DNA from: Pseudomonas orientalis
GTDB taxonomy: Bacteria > Pseudomonadota > Gammaproteobacteria > Pseudomonadales > Pseudomonadaceae
DNA: 64,000 nt
NCBI RefSeq assembly: GCF_022807995.1
Contig: NZ_CP094351.1
Location: forward strand, 1,829,001-1,893,000
Direction of reading: 5' to 3'
Shown here: in pieces, positions 36,119-45,678 of the stretch
Layout of the letters: every line of letters starts with the position of its first letter
How positions within the stretch are numbered: position 1 is the first letter of the stretch
Position numbers and translations under genes: made by a program
Notes under the pieces: model-generated
What the model was told of the DNA's origin: nothing
Database searches by the model: none
Seen by the model: only the letters and a program-made list of their open reading frames with translations

Positions 36119-36724
36119 TCAGTCCGGCTCACACCCCTTGAGCACCAACCGAATAATCGTCTGCGCCGCCGCCTCATAATCGGCTTCATCCAGCTTGGCC
36201 TTGCCGGTCACCGCCGAGATCTGCCAGTCGAAATCCGCATAAGTCTGGGTCGCCGCCCAGATACTGAACATCAGGTGATTAGGCTCGATCTTCGCGATGA
36301 GGCCGCGCTCCACCCAGCTCTGAATGCAGTCGATATTGTGCCTGGCCTGGGCATTGAGCTGTTCGACCTGCTCGGCACTGAGGTGCGGCGCGCCGTGCAT
36401 GATTTCGCTGGCGAACACCTTGGAGGCAAACGGCAGGTCGCGGGAGATGCGGATTTTCGAGCGGATATAGTTGCTCAACACTTCCTTGGGGTCGCCCTCG
36501 GGGTTGAAGGGCGTGGAAGCGGCCAGGATCGGCTCGATGATGCTCTCGAGCACCTCGCGATAGAGGTTGTCCTTGGACTTGAAGTAGTAGTAGACGTTGG
36601 GCTTGGGCAGCCCGGCCTTGGCGGCGATGTCGCTGGTTTTGGTCGCGGCGAAGCCCTTGTCGGCAAACTCCTCGCTTGCCGCCCGCAGGATCTTTTCTTT
36701 GTTGCGCTCGCGAATGCTGCTCAT
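36119..36724 (-). CDS. TetR-family transcriptional regulator (RutR/YcdC-type C-terminal domain)
   Basis: A 201-residue repressor. N-terminal HTH: REKILRAASEEFADKGFAAT then TSDIAAKAGLPKPNVYYYFK (about 8-50). The C-terminal ligand domain (SNYIRSKIRISRDLPFASKV then FASEIMHGAPHLS; MFSIWAATQTYADFDWQI) matches the YcdC/RutR C-terminal Pfam family, whose members respond to pyrimidines. The ligand here is unknown. Start at MSSIRERNKEKIL fits the family. It is divergent from the DUF808 gene. Downstream lie purine/glyoxylate catabolism genes, so a nucleobase-related role is possible but unproven. Confidence 0.88.
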   Translation of the reverse strand: MSSIRERNKEKILRAASEEFADKGFAATKTSDIAAKAGLPKPNVYYYFKSKDNLYREVLESIIEPILAASTPFNPEGDPKEVLSNYIRSKIRISRDLPFASKVFASEIMHGAPHLSAEQVEQLNAQARHNIDCIQSWVERGLIAKIEPNHLMFSIWAATQTYADFDWQISAVTGKAKLDEADYEAAAQTIIRLVLKGCEPD

Positions 36725-36859
36725 AAACCAGAGATTTCCTTGCCATGACAGGCGGTTGCGCATGGTAGCACCGGCCATCTGCGCGCCTCAACAATGTGCC
36801 CGCTCAGCCGTGCGCCGCGCTATGCTCGCCTGATCTCTTACTTGACGGATACTCGATTC

Positions 36860-37774
36860 ATGGCAGGAAGCAGCTTGTTGGTTTTGCTCGACGATATCGC
36901 CGCGGTACTCGATGACGTTGCACTGATGACAAAAATGGCGGCGAAGAAGACTTCGGGTGTGCTCGGCGATGACCTGGCGCTCAATGCCCAGCAAGTCTCC
37001 GGTGTGCGCGCCGAGCGTGAGATTCCCGTGGTGTGGGCGGTGGCCAAGGGCTCGTTTGTCAACAAGTTGATCCTGGTGCCGACCGCATTGTTGATCAGCG
37101 CCTTTGCCCCGTGGGCGGTGACACCGCTGTTGATGCTGGGCGGCGCCTACCTGTGTTTCGAAGGCTTCGAAAAACTCGCGCACAAATTTCTGCACAGCAA
37201 GGCCGAAGACCAGGCCGGACACGCGCAGTTGACCGAAGCGGTGGCCGACCCGGCGACTGACCTGGTGGCGTTCGAGAAGGACAAGATCAAAGGCGCGATC
37301 CGCACCGACTTTATTCTGTCGGCCGAAATCATTGCCATCACCCTCGGTATCGTGGCCGATGCGGCGTTGACGCAACAGGTGATCGTGCTGTCGGGCATCG
37401 CCATCGTCATGACCGCAGGCGTTTACGGGCTGGTGGCGGGCATTGTCAAGCTGGATGACCTGGGTTTGTGGCTGACACAGAAACCGGGGCAAGTGGCGCG
37501 CCGTATCGGCGGCGCCATCCTCACTGCGGCGCCTTACATGATGAAGAGCCTGTCGGTGATCGGTACGGCGGCGATGTTCATGGTCGGCGGCGGTATTCTC
37601 ACCCATGGCGTGCCGGTGGTGCATCACTGGATCGAAACCGTGAGCCAGAACAGCGGGGCACTGGCGTGGTTGATGCCGACGTTGTTGAATGCGGTGGCGG
37701 GGATTATTGCAGGGGCTGTCGTGTTGGCCGTGGTCAGCGTGGTCGGCAAGGTTTGGAAAGCGTTCAGGGCATGA
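36860..37774 (+). CDS. DUF808 family membrane protein (YedI-like)
   Basis: A 304-residue integral membrane protein with about seven hydrophobic segments. The start [20 protein letters not shown] then [20 protein letters not shown], together with [18 protein letters not shown], is diagnostic for DUF808/YedI. The ATG at 36860 is preferred over 36794. Function unknown. It is followed by a bidirectional terminator. Confidence 0.88.
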   Translation: MAGSSLLVLLDDIAAVLDDVALMTKMAAKKTSGVLGDDLALNAQQVSGVRAEREIPVVWAVAKGSFVNKLILVPTALLISAFAPWAVTPLLMLGGAYLCFEGFEKLAHKFLHSKAEDQAGHAQLTEAVADPATDLVAFEKDKIKGAIRTDFILSAEIIAITLGIVADAALTQQVIVLSGIAIVMTAGVYGLVAGIVKLDDLGLWLTQKPGQVARRIGGAILTAAPYMMKSLSVIGTAAMFMVGGGILTHGVPVVHHWIETVSQNSGALAWLMPTLLNAVAGIIAGAVVLAVVSVVGKVWKAFRA

Positions 37775-37786
37775 AGTAACAGGCAT

Positions 37787-37818
37787 AAAAAAGGCCATTC
37801 GATTGAATGGCCTTTTTT
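37787..37818. terminator. Bidirectional rho-independent terminator
   Basis: AAAAAAGGCCATTC-GATT-GAATGGCCTTTTTT: A-run, stem and T-run on both strands, between the convergent DUF808 and mlaA genes. Confidence 0.95.
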
Positions 37819-37829
37819 GTGTGTGTCGT

Positions 37830-38618
37830 TTACTCGGCAATCTGCAACTTGCGCGATTCGGTGTAGATGTAGCGCACCTTCTCATACTCGAACGGCGAGT
37901 TCATCTGCCCATAGCGGAAGCTGGTCTGGTAGCGCCTGTCCACGGCGCGCAGGGCCCAGATTTCCGGGTGGTTGGAGCTGACTTCGGAGACGTTGAGGAA
38001 GTTGATCTGCGACTCGGCGGTGTAGTCCACCAGCAGGCCACCGGTGTCGCGCAGGTTCGACGGGCCGAAGATCGGCAGCACCACGTAGGCACCGCCGGGT
38101 ACGCCGTAGAAACCCAGGGTCTGACCGAAGTCTTCGCTCTGGCGCGGCAGGCCCATGGCGGTGGCCGGGTCCCACAGGCCGGCGATGCCGATGGTGGTGT
38201 TGACCAGCAGGCGCCCGGTGGTCTCCAGGGAGCGATGGCCCTTGAGTTGCAGCAGGCTGTTCAACAGGTTGGGCACGTCGCCCAGGTTGTTGAAGAAATT
38301 GCTCACGCCGGTGCGCAGGAAGCTTGGGGTGACGTAGCGGTAACCGTCCACCACCGGCAGGAACACCCACTGGTCGAAGCGATAGTTGAAGTGATACACG
38401 CGGCGGTTCCACGACTCCAGCGGGTCATAGACGTTGAGCGCGGTCAACGACGAGCGCTCGAATTCACGCTGGTCCAGGCCTGCGTTGAACTTGAGTTTGG
38501 TCAACGGTTCCTTGAAACCGTCGGCGTCGACCTTGACCGGTTCGTGGGCCTTGCTGTTGTCGGCATTGGCCACGCCTGCGCACATCAGTGCGGCAAGCAG
38601 CAGAAGATATTTAGCCAC
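37830..38618 (-). CDS. mlaA: MlaA (VacJ) outer-membrane lipid-asymmetry protein
   Basis: A 262-residue outer-membrane component of the Mla retrograde phospholipid transport system. Signature: NVYDPLESWNRRVYHFNYRF (about 63-82), NFFNNLGDVPNLLNSLLQLK, GRLLVNTTIGIAGLWDPA and EDFGQTLGFYGVPGGAYVVLP. The signal peptide (MAKYLLLLAALMCAGVANA) has no lipobox of the usual LxxC form, so the mature protein may not be lipidated, unlike E. coli MlaA. Its start overlaps the stop of the upstream hydrolase gene by 8 bp, indicating translational coupling. Confidence 0.9.
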   Translation of the reverse strand: MAKYLLLLAALMCAGVANADNSKAHEPVKVDADGFKEPLTKLKFNAGLDQREFERSSLTALNVYDPLESWNRRVYHFNYRFDQWVFLPVVDGYRYVTPSFLRTGVSNFFNNLGDVPNLLNSLLQLKGHRSLETTGRLLVNTTIGIAGLWDPATAMGLPRQSEDFGQTLGFYGVPGGAYVVLPIFGPSNLRDTGGLLVDYTAESQINFLNVSEVSSNHPEIWALRAVDRRYQTSFRYGQMNSPFEYEKVRYIYTESRKLQIAE

Positions 38619-39909
38619 GGAAGAACTCCAGCATGGCGTCGGCGTTGACGCGGTAATTGAGGTTGCCGCAGTGGCCGCCCAGCGGGTAGACGGTCAAGCG
38701 ATCGCCGAAGGTTTTACGCAGGAAACCCAGGTCGCCCGGGCCGAGGATTACGTCGTCGGCATTGTGCATCACGGCGATCTTCGGGCTGGCGTGCAGGTAA
38801 TCCTTGAGCGCATACAGGCTCACCTGGTCCACCAGTTGCAGCAGACTGCCGCCATCGGAACGGGCGCGCCACATCGGGATCACCTGTTCGGTGAGGTAGC
38901 AGTCGAAATCGCACTGCAGGGCACGCTTGAGGAACGGCGTGAGGCTGGTACCTTCGGTGATCGGGTACTTCGGCGGAATGATCAGGCCGCGGCGGTTGAT
39001 CAGGTCCGAGGTAAAGGCGATGTCGGCGGCCGAGAAGCGGAACGAGGTGCCGATCAGCATGGCCATCTGTTCGTTGGTCAGGTGCTGCTTGGACTGCTGG
39101 AAGTCATAGAGCAGGGCGTCATTGAGGTCAATGTAGCCCTTTTGCTGGAAGTAGCGGGTCAGCTTGCTCAACACCAGTTCATAAAAGGTGGTGGTGTTGT
39201 TGATGCCCTTGACCTCGGTCTGGACCAGCTTGTCGAGGTTGGTGATCGAGGTGTAGAGGTTGACCGGCGGGTTGAGCAGCAGCACTTTCTTGAAGTTGAA
39301 GCTGCGACGGGTTTCGTCGAGCTTGCTGACAAAGGCTGCATCCAGGGCGCCCAGGCTGTAGCCGGTGAGGTAGAAGTCAGTCACCGGCAACGAAGCGTTC
39401 TGCGCACGCACGGCCTGCATCACCCGGTACATGTCTTCGGCGTCTTCCTGGGTGATACCCGGGGTGGCGAAGCGTGAAGCGGCGCTGATGAAGTCGAAGC
39501 TGGTCGGCGATGACAACTGCACCACGTGGTAACCGGCCTGGTAATACAGCTTTTTCAGGTATTCGTTGATGCTGCTGTCGAAGCGCGCACCGGTGCCGGC
39601 GATCAGAAAGATCAGCGGCGCGGCGCGGTCCTGCTTGGCGATGCGGTAGGTGAGCTTCTTCACCGCCCAGAAGTTGTCCGGCAGGCTGAACTCGCGCTCG
39701 GGGCGCATGTTCAAGGTGTAATCGGATTGATTGATCTCCTCGTCAGTCGGCAAGGTGGGCCGAAGATCGGGCGGAGTGGTGGCGATGGTCGCTTCGAACG
39801 GGTTCGTCAAAGGGTAGCCATAGCTGGCCTGGTCGATATCGACGGCCAGTGCTGACGCACTCAAAAAAAGGCTGCCCAGCAAGGCAGCACAGCGCAAGGA
39901 ACGGAGCAT
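38611..39909 (-). CDS. Exported serine hydrolase (alpha/beta-hydrolase fold), mlaA partner
   Basis: A 432-residue protein with a Sec signal peptide ending ALAV-D (about residue 23). Core of an alpha/beta hydrolase: FLIAGTGARF (about 101-110, oxyanion hole), nucleophile elbow GYSLGA with Ser185 (183-188), acid loop NADDVILGPGD, and catalytic-His segment GGHCGNLNY near the C-terminus. It has been called a kinase or hypothetical protein in pseudomonad annotation, but the sequence argues for a periplasmic lipase/esterase. Its overlap with mlaA suggests a role in phospholipid handling (inference). ATG 39909 (MLRSLRCAALLG) starts the signal peptide; the upstream open frame does not. Confidence 0.75.
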   Translation of the reverse strand: MLRSLRCAALLGSLFLSASALAVDIDQASYGYPLTNPFEATIATTPPDLRPTLPTDEEINQSDYTLNMRPEREFSLPDNFWAVKKLTYRIAKQDRAAPLIFLIAGTGARFDSSINEYLKKLYYQAGYHVVQLSSPTSFDFISAASRFATPGITQEDAEDMYRVMQAVRAQNASLPVTDFYLTGYSLGALDAAFVSKLDETRRSFNFKKVLLLNPPVNLYTSITNLDKLVQTEVKGINNTTTFYELVLSKLTRYFQQKGYIDLNDALLYDFQQSKQHLTNEQMAMLIGTSFRFSAADIAFTSDLINRRGLIIPPKYPITEGTSLTPFLKRALQCDFDCYLTEQVIPMWRARSDGGSLLQLVDQVSLYALKDYLHASPKIAVMHNADDVILGPGDLGFLRKTFGDRLTVYPLGGHCGNLNYRVNADAMLEFFRG

Positions 39910-40144
39910 GACTTGATCCCTAAGAGGAAAGGTGCTGAATGAAATTCGCAGGCTATGACCACCGCGTTGCCACCGAAGTGCCAGCCCTCGGCACGAAAAT
40001 TCGGAAAAAAGCGTCGAAATCGGAGTAATAGCTGGCAGACGATACACTTTGCCACGCATTGATGAACAGATATCTGCGTAGACACCTTGCTAACGGCCGC
40101 TGTGGGATTAAGCTGAGCGCCGTTTTTGCCTATCGGAGTGCCTT

Positions 40145-40513
40145 ATGTCCCGTCGCTTGCCATTGATCCTGCTGCTTATTGCCCTGCCGTTGTGGTTGGC
40201 GGCCAGTTATGCCGCGCGGTACGGCTTCATGGAGGACGGGCAGTGGGTCGGCATTTGTGCTGATGAAGCCAGCCGCTGGGAATGCCAGGTGCGTTCGAAC
40301 CTGGGGTTGATGATTCATTTCAAGGTGCTGGGTTGGGCGGCGTTGATCACGTCGGTGCTGGGGTTTTGCGTGCCGGGCCGTGCGGGCTGGGGCCTGGCGG
40401 TGTTGGGGTTGGTGTTCGGGGTGCCGGCGCTGGCGTTGTACAACACCACGTTTGCGGTGTTTGCGGTGGTGATTGCGGGGTTGCGGTTGGTGAGGAAGCC
40501 GCGCGTCGCCTGA
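40145..40513 (+). CDS. Small membrane protein of unknown function
   Basis: A 122-residue protein with three to four hydrophobic segments: about 4-22 (LPLILLLIALPLWLAASYA), 62-80, 85-103 and 100-112. Between the first two a short periplasmic part holds two cysteines (GICADEASRWECQ) that might form a disulfide. I recognise no family. It is divergent from the hydrolase-mlaA pair (235 bp between the starts). Confidence 0.7.
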   Translation: MSRRLPLILLLIALPLWLAASYAARYGFMEDGQWVGICADEASRWECQVRSNLGLMIHFKVLGWAALITSVLGFCVPGRAGWGLAVLGLVFGVPALALYNTTFAVFAVVIAGLRLVRKPRVA

Positions 40514-40521
40514 TAGATCGC

Positions 40522-40627
40522 TATCGGGGGCAAGTCGAACCGTCGCACCGCCCCTCCCACACTTGATTGGATTCACACATTTCTATTTGTGAATACGGTC
40601 AAATGTGGGAGGGGGCTTGCCCCCGAT
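40522..40627. repeat. REPIN with a 16-base insertion in the left REP
   Basis: Left arm TATCGGGGGCAAG, then 16 unrelated bases (40535-40550, TCGAACCGTCGCACCG), then CCCCTCCCACAC; right arm normal (AAATGTGGGAGGGGGCTTGC). The insertion sits in the loop of the REP palindrome. Confidence 0.85.
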
Positions 40628-40634
40628 GGCGGTG

Positions 40635-42188
40635 TTAAGCCTTGCGCACCCGCAAGCAACGCCACAAGGCTGCAACCATAAGCAGGCTCACCACCGCCCA
40701 ACCCCAGGCCTGCTGATTCAGCACACCTTCACGGTACAATTGCGGTGCAATGCCGGCACCGATGATAAAGGTCAGCAGCGCCATCTCCCGACGCGGCCCG
40801 CTCACCGGGCGCACCAGGTACACCAGGGCCGGCAGCACCAGCGCCGCGCTTGGAAAGCTGCGATAACGCGGATCGAACACCAGCGCCAGCATCATCACAG
40901 CGCCAGCAAACCCGGCGATTGCCACCAGCCACCCGGCGCGTTGCTCCAGCCAGTTGAAGGCTCGCTCACGCCACCCATCACGCACGCTGAGCGCCAGGGC
41001 GGAGTGAGCGAGTACCAGCAGGTTCAACACCAGCAGCAAGCCGGCCCATACCCATTCATCAGCAAAGCGTGCGGTAACGCGGGTCAGTTCAGCCCAGGTG
41101 CCGATGGAACATGCGGCAACCGCGCCCAGTAAAGGCAGGGCAATGGCCGTACGAACTGTCCGAACCCGTCCACCGAACACCAATGTCCCCAACAGAATCA
41201 TCCCGCCGACGCCCAGCCACAGCAGCCAGTACGGCACATTGGTCACGGGGCCTGCGAGGACGCCCTTATCCTGTCGGTCTGCATCGAACAGCCCCCAATA
41301 GCCGCCCACCGCACCTTCACTGGCGCGCTTCCACGGCTGGTCAAAGGCTTCAATCAGGTTGTAGCGCCAGCCGTTGGCTTCGGCCATGGCGACAAAACCG
41401 CGCATGAACCTGGCTTCGTTGACCCGGCTCGGCACGGCGGTTTCGCGCTGGCGTCCCTCACTGGGCCAGCCGGTTTCGCCGATCAGAATGTCCTTGGGCG
41501 CGAACTTGTGGCCGAAAGTCTGGCGGACATCGCCTACGTGCTTGAGCGCCTGGTCGATGCCGGACGGCTCATCTTCCCAGTACGGCAGCAGGTGGATGGT
41601 CAGGAAGTCCACCGCCGGAGCGATTTTCGGGTGCTGCAGCCAGAACTCCCACACATCGGCGTAGGTGACCGGCTGCTTGATCTGGCGTTTGACCGTCTGG
41701 ATCAGCGTCACCAGCTGCCTGGCGGTGACTTCCTTGCGCAGCAGCGCTTCGTTGCCGACGATGACCGAGGTCACCACGTCCGGGTTGGCATTGGCAGCGG
41801 CGATCAACTCGTCGATTTCCTTTTGAGTCGCCACCGGGTCGCTGCTCACCCAGGCCCCGGCCATCACCTTCAGCCCATGCTTGCGCGCCATCTGCGGCAA
41901 AGCTTCCAGGCCGGTCATGGAATACGTGCGAATGCATTCAAAGCGGGTGGCCAGCAGGGCCAGGTCGGCGTCCATGCGTTCGGGACGCAGCTGGAAAGGC
42001 TGGTCGAACGGCGATTGGTCCTTGTCAAAGGGCGTATAGGACGCACATTGCAGCTTGTGGCTGGCGCTCGCCACATCCGGCAGCACCACCGGCCGGCCGA
42101 GGCCGTACCAGTAGCCGACAAGGGCGAGCACACCCAGGATCAAGGCAAGAAAATAGGGCTGGGCAGGAAAGCGGGCAGTCGCGGGCAT
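40635..42188 (-). CDS. GH17 beta-glucan glycosidase/transferase with membrane domain
   Basis: A 517-residue membrane enzyme. One N-terminal anchor (about 12-30), a periplasmic GH17 domain (about 55-330), and then about seven membrane segments at the C-terminus. GH17 catalytic residues: acid/base Glu in SVIVGNEALLRKE, nucleophile Glu in ILIGETGWPSEG; the barrel begins at LQCASYTPFDKDQSPF. It is like the beta-1,3/1,6-glucan synthase or glucosyltransferase proteins of pseudomonads (NdvB family). No GT2 synthase domain is fused or adjacent. ATG 42188 chosen; MRAFAL at 42221 is possible. Confidence 0.82.
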   Translation of the reverse strand: MPATARFPAQPYFLALILGVLALVGYWYGLGRPVVLPDVASASHKLQCASYTPFDKDQSPFDQPFQLRPERMDADLALLATRFECIRTYSMTGLEALPQMARKHGLKVMAGAWVSSDPVATQKEIDELIAAANANPDVVTSVIVGNEALLRKEVTARQLVTLIQTVKRQIKQPVTYADVWEFWLQHPKIAPAVDFLTIHLLPYWEDEPSGIDQALKHVGDVRQTFGHKFAPKDILIGETGWPSEGRQRETAVPSRVNEARFMRGFVAMAEANGWRYNLIEAFDQPWKRASEGAVGGYWGLFDADRQDKGVLAGPVTNVPYWLLWLGVGGMILLGTLVFGGRVRTVRTAIALPLLGAVAACSIGTWAELTRVTARFADEWVWAGLLLVLNLLVLAHSALALSVRDGWRERAFNWLEQRAGWLVAIAGFAGAVMMLALVFDPRYRSFPSAALVLPALVYLVRPVSGPRREMALLTFIIGAGIAPQLYREGVLNQQAWGWAVVSLLMVAALWRCLRVRKA

Positions 42189-42520
42189 GGTCGGCTTATC
42201 TGGGAGAGCAAAGGCGCGCATCTTACCCGGATTTGGCGTTTGCCAGTGCGGCTGCATAATTTTGACATGCAAACTTCGGGCGGGATTCTGACGATAACGC
42301 TTGCAAAACACCCTGCTGGCGATGTGATGTCGTTTCTTGCTCAACCAAGGTCGCTGACAGAGCAGGGCAAAGGCCTACGCAGGTTGATGATAAAACTGTC
42401 AGTACTCCACTGATGCCTCAGCAACCGGATCGATGCGCGTGAAGGGGGCGCGGTGCACCGTATAACAACAGGTTGACGTCGCTCGGCATTCGTCGGGCGC
42501 AGCACTTTCGGGGAAGTAAT
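42189..42520. other. Divergent intergenic region, GH17 gene / binding-protein gene
   Basis: 332 bp without a gene, presumably containing both promoters. A TTGACA (near 42263) has no good -10 at the right distance. I see no repeat or terminator. Confidence 0.4.
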
Positions 42521-43372
42521 ATGAAGATGCGACGACTCTTGGGCGCAGCTGCCACGCTGGTAGTTGCGATGGGCTCCACACTGGCCAGTGCCGACAGCAA
42601 AACCCTGAGCATCGGCTATGTGGATGGCTGGTCCGACAGCGTGGCCACCACCCATGTGGCTGCTGAAGTGATCAAGCAAAAGCTCGGCTATGACGTGAAA
42701 CTGCAGGCGGTCGCCACCGGGATCATGTGGCAGGGCGTGGCCACCGGCAAGCTCGACGCCATGCTGTCCGCCTGGCTGCCGGTGACCCATGGCGAATACT
42801 GGACCAAGAACAAGGACAAGGTGGTCGACTACGGCCCCAACTTCAAGGATGCAAAAATTGGCTTGATCGTGCCGGAGTACGTCAAGGCCAAGTCCATCGA
42901 AGACCTCAAGACCGACACCACCTTCAAGAACAAGATCGTCGGTATCGACGCCGGCTCAGGCGTGATGCTCAAGACCGACGAGGCCATCAAGCAATACGGG
43001 CTCGACTACAAACTGCAAGCCAGCTCGGGCGCCGCAATGATCGCCGAGTTGACCCGTGCCGAAGACAAGCAGGACTCCATCGCGGTCACCGGTTGGGTGC
43101 CGCACTGGATGTTCGCCAAGTGGAAACTGCGTTTCCTGGACGATCCAAAAGGGATCTATGGCGCTGCTGAAACCGTCAACAGCATCGGCAGCAAGGGCCT
43201 GGAGAAGAAAGCGCCGGAAGTCGCAGCCTTCCTGAAGAAATTCCAGTGGGCCTCCAAGGATGAAATCGGCGAGGTCATGCTGGCCATCCAGGAAGGCGCC
43301 AAGCCGGATGCCGCAGCCAAGGATTGGGTAGCCAAGCACCCGGAACGCGTGGCCGAGTGGACCGCTAAATAA
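42521..43372 (+). CDS. Glycine betaine/choline-type ABC transporter binding protein (OpuAC)
   Basis: A 283-residue periplasmic binding protein with signal peptide MKMRRLLGAAATLVVAMGST...ASA (about 1-24). The fold shows IGYVDGWSDSVATTHVAAEV, the aromatic-cage type MWQGVATGKLDAMLSAWLPV, DYGPNFKDAKIGLIVPEYV and VTGWVPHWMFAKWKLRFLDD, typical of the OpuAC family (quaternary ammonium ligands). No permease or ATPase gene is adjacent, so it is an orphan component like BetX/CaiX proteins of pseudomonads. Start at MKMRRLL. Confidence 0.85.
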   Translation: MKMRRLLGAAATLVVAMGSTLASADSKTLSIGYVDGWSDSVATTHVAAEVIKQKLGYDVKLQAVATGIMWQGVATGKLDAMLSAWLPVTHGEYWTKNKDKVVDYGPNFKDAKIGLIVPEYVKAKSIEDLKTDTTFKNKIVGIDAGSGVMLKTDEAIKQYGLDYKLQASSGAAMIAELTRAEDKQDSIAVTGWVPHWMFAKWKLRFLDDPKGIYGAAETVNSIGSKGLEKKAPEVAAFLKKFQWASKDEIGEVMLAIQEGAKPDAAAKDWVAKHPERVAEWTAK

Positions 43373-43390
43373 CAAACCCTGATAAAACCC

Positions 43391-43483
43391 CTGTGGGAGG
43401 GGGCTTGCCCCCGATTGCGGTGTGTCAGTCGTTGATGATCTGACAGGTCTATCGCTATCGGGGGCAAGCCCCCTCCCACATTA
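43391..43483. repeat. REPIN
   Basis: Twin inverted REP just downstream of the binding-protein gene, with the conserved spacer string GCGGTGTGTCAG also found in other copies. Confidence 0.9.
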
Positions 43484-43620
43484 TTTCGTCACCCGCAAAT
43501 GTTTCTGCGCTCTCACAAACCCTCGCTACACTCGATCTACTACTAAGGTCGTCTGGAACCCTTTCCACAGCCGCATACAGTGGATACGTTCCAATAATAA
43601 AAAAGCTGTGCTGCGAGGAT

Positions 43621-43628
43621 AAAAACAA
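43621..43628 (+). promoter_or_regulatory. Candidate Hfq/Crc catabolite-activity motif at the yjcH start
   Basis: AAAAACAA fits the AAnAAnAA pattern recognised by Hfq/Crc and overlaps the first base of the yjcH ATG. An upstream AATAATAA-like string (from 43594) is also A-rich. Binding here would block translation of yjcH-actP. Confidence 0.5.
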
Positions 43629-43939
43629 TGAACGACAGCATTTACCTCTCGATTCAAAACAGCCCGCGTTTCAAGGAGCTGGTGAAAAAAAGAGAAAGGT
43701 TCGCCTGGATTCTCTCGGCGATCATGCTAGGGCTTTACTCCGGCTTCATCCTGTTGATCGCCTACGGGCCGCAAGTGCTGGGTGCCAAGCTGAGCCCCGG
43801 TTCATCCATCACCTGGGGCATCCCCATCGGGGTCGGGCTGATTGTCTCGGCCTTCATCCTCACCGGCATCTATGTACGGCGCGCCAATGGCGAATTCGAC
43901 GACCTGAACAATGCGATTCTCAAGGAGGCTGCGCAATGA
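43628..43939 (+). CDS. yjcH: DUF485 membrane protein YjcH
   Basis: A 103-residue protein with two membrane segments (about 29-50, [20 protein letters not shown], and 62-85) and the DUF485 start [17 protein letters not shown]. It accompanies acetate/solute:sodium symporters. It overlaps actP by 4 bp (AATGATCC). Confidence 0.9.
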   Translation: MNDSIYLSIQNSPRFKELVKKRERFAWILSAIMLGLYSGFILLIAYGPQVLGAKLSPGSSITWGIPIGVGLIVSAFILTGIYVRRANGEFDDLNNAILKEAAQ

Positions 43940-45594
43940 TCCGTCGTCTATTGGCTGTATTCGGCGCTTCAGTCTTTGCGCCCGCCGTCTGGGCGGCCGA
44001 TGCATTGACCGGTGAAGTGCACAAGCAACCGCTGAATATTGCAGCGATCCTGATGTTCGTGGCCTTTGTCGGCGCGACGTTGTGCATCACCTACTGGGCC
44101 TCCAAGCGCAACAACTCGGCGGCCGACTACTATGCGGCCGGCGGCAAGATCACCGGTTTCCAGAACGGCCTGGCGATTGCCGGCGACTATATGTCGGCGG
44201 CGTCCTTCCTGGGGATTTCCGCACTGGTGTTCACCTCCGGCTATGACGGCCTGATCTACTCGATCGGCTTCCTGGTGGGCTGGCCGATCATTCTGTTCCT
44301 GATCGCCGAGCGCCTGCGTAACCTGGGCAAGTACACCTTTGCCGACGTGGCGTCCTATCGCCTTGGGCAAACCCAGATCCGCAGCCTGTCGGCCTGTGGC
44401 TCGCTGGTGGTGGTAGCGTTCTACCTGATCGCGCAGATGGTCGGCGCGGGCAAGTTGATCCAGCTGCTGTTCGGCCTCGATTACCATGTTGCGGTGATCC
44501 TGGTGGGCATCCTGATGTGCCTCTATGTGTTGTTCGGCGGCATGCTGGCGACCACCTGGGTGCAAATCATCAAGGCAGTGTTGCTGCTGTCCGGTGCCTC
44601 GTTCATGGCGCTGATGGTGATGAAGCACGTCAACTTCGATTTCAACATGCTGTTCTCCGAGGCGATCAAGGTTCACCCCAAAGGTGAAGCGATCATGAGC
44701 CCCGGCGGCCTGGTGAAAGATCCGATCTCGGCGTTCTCCCTGGGCCTTGCATTAATGTTCGGTACTGCGGGCCTGCCGCACATCCTGATGCGCTTTTTCA
44801 CCGTGAGCGACGCCAAGGAAGCGCGTAAGAGCGTGCTGTATGCCACCGGCTTCATCGGCTACTTCTATATCCTGACGTTCATCATCGGCTTTGGCGCGAT
44901 CCTGCTGGTCAGCACCAACCCGGCGTTCAAGGACGCAGCAGGCGCCTTGCTCGGCGGCAACAACATGGCGGCGGTGCACCTGGCCAACGCGGTGGGCGGC
45001 AGTATCTTCCTGGGCTTCATCTCGGCCGTGGCCTTTGCCACCATCCTTGCAGTGGTTGCCGGCTTGACGCTCGCAGGTGCTTCGGCGGTGTCCCACGACC
45101 TGTATGCCAGTGTGATCAAGAAAGGCAAGGCCAACGAGAAGGACGAGATTCGCGTGTCGAAGATCACCACCATCGCCCTGGCGGTGTTGGCTATCGGCCT
45201 GGGGATCCTGTTCGAAAGCCAGAACATCGCGTTCATGGTCGGCCTGGCGTTCTCGATTGCCGCCAGCTGTAACTTCCCGGTATTGCTGCTTTCCATGTAC
45301 TGGAAAAACCTCACCACCCGTGGCGCCATGATTGGCGGCTGGCTGGGCCTGATCAGTGCCGTTGGCCTGATGATCCTGGGTCCGACCATCTGGGTTTCGA
45401 TCCTGCACCATGAAAAAGCCATCTTCCCGTACGAGTACCCTGCGCTGTTCTCGATGATCATCGCATTCGTGGGTATCTGGTTTTTCTCCATCACCGACAA
45501 ATCGGCGGCGGCGGAGAAAGAGCGTGCGCTGTACTTCCCGCAGTTTGTGCGTTCGCAGACTGGCCTGGGGGCGAGTGGGGCGGTTAACCACTAA
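43936..45594 (+). CDS. actP: Cation/acetate symporter ActP
   Basis: A 552-residue sodium:solute symporter (SSS family) with a cleavable-looking N-terminal segment (about 1-20) and about 13 membrane helices. Signatures: [27 protein letters not shown] (first 20 residues alone are diagnostic), [26 protein letters not shown] and [21 protein letters not shown]. It takes up acetate and other short carboxylates, which the adjacent TCA genes burn. Confidence 0.93.
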   Translation: MIRRLLAVFGASVFAPAVWAADALTGEVHKQPLNIAAILMFVAFVGATLCITYWASKRNNSAADYYAAGGKITGFQNGLAIAGDYMSAASFLGISALVFTSGYDGLIYSIGFLVGWPIILFLIAERLRNLGKYTFADVASYRLGQTQIRSLSACGSLVVVAFYLIAQMVGAGKLIQLLFGLDYHVAVILVGILMCLYVLFGGMLATTWVQIIKAVLLLSGASFMALMVMKHVNFDFNMLFSEAIKVHPKGEAIMSPGGLVKDPISAFSLGLALMFGTAGLPHILMRFFTVSDAKEARKSVLYATGFIGYFYILTFIIGFGAILLVSTNPAFKDAAGALLGGNNMAAVHLANAVGGSIFLGFISAVAFATILAVVAGLTLAGASAVSHDLYASVIKKGKANEKDEIRVSKITTIALAVLAIGLGILFESQNIAFMVGLAFSIAASCNFPVLLLSMYWKNLTTRGAMIGGWLGLISAVGLMILGPTIWVSILHHEKAIFPYEYPALFSMIIAFVGIWFFSITDKSAAAEKERALYFPQFVRSQTGLGASGAVNH

Positions 45595-45613
45595 GCTTTT
45601 CACTGCATAGAGA

Positions 45614-45648
45614 AATGCCCCGGTCGAAAGGCTGGGGTATTTTTTTTG
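45614..45648 (+). terminator. Rho-independent terminator of yjcH-actP
   Basis: AATGCCCC, a loop of nine bases, GGGGTATT followed by a T-run ending TTTTTTT, 20 bp after the actP stop. Confidence 0.85.
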
Positions 45649-45678
45649 CCTGGAGATTTGTGGTGCCTGGTCTGGCCT

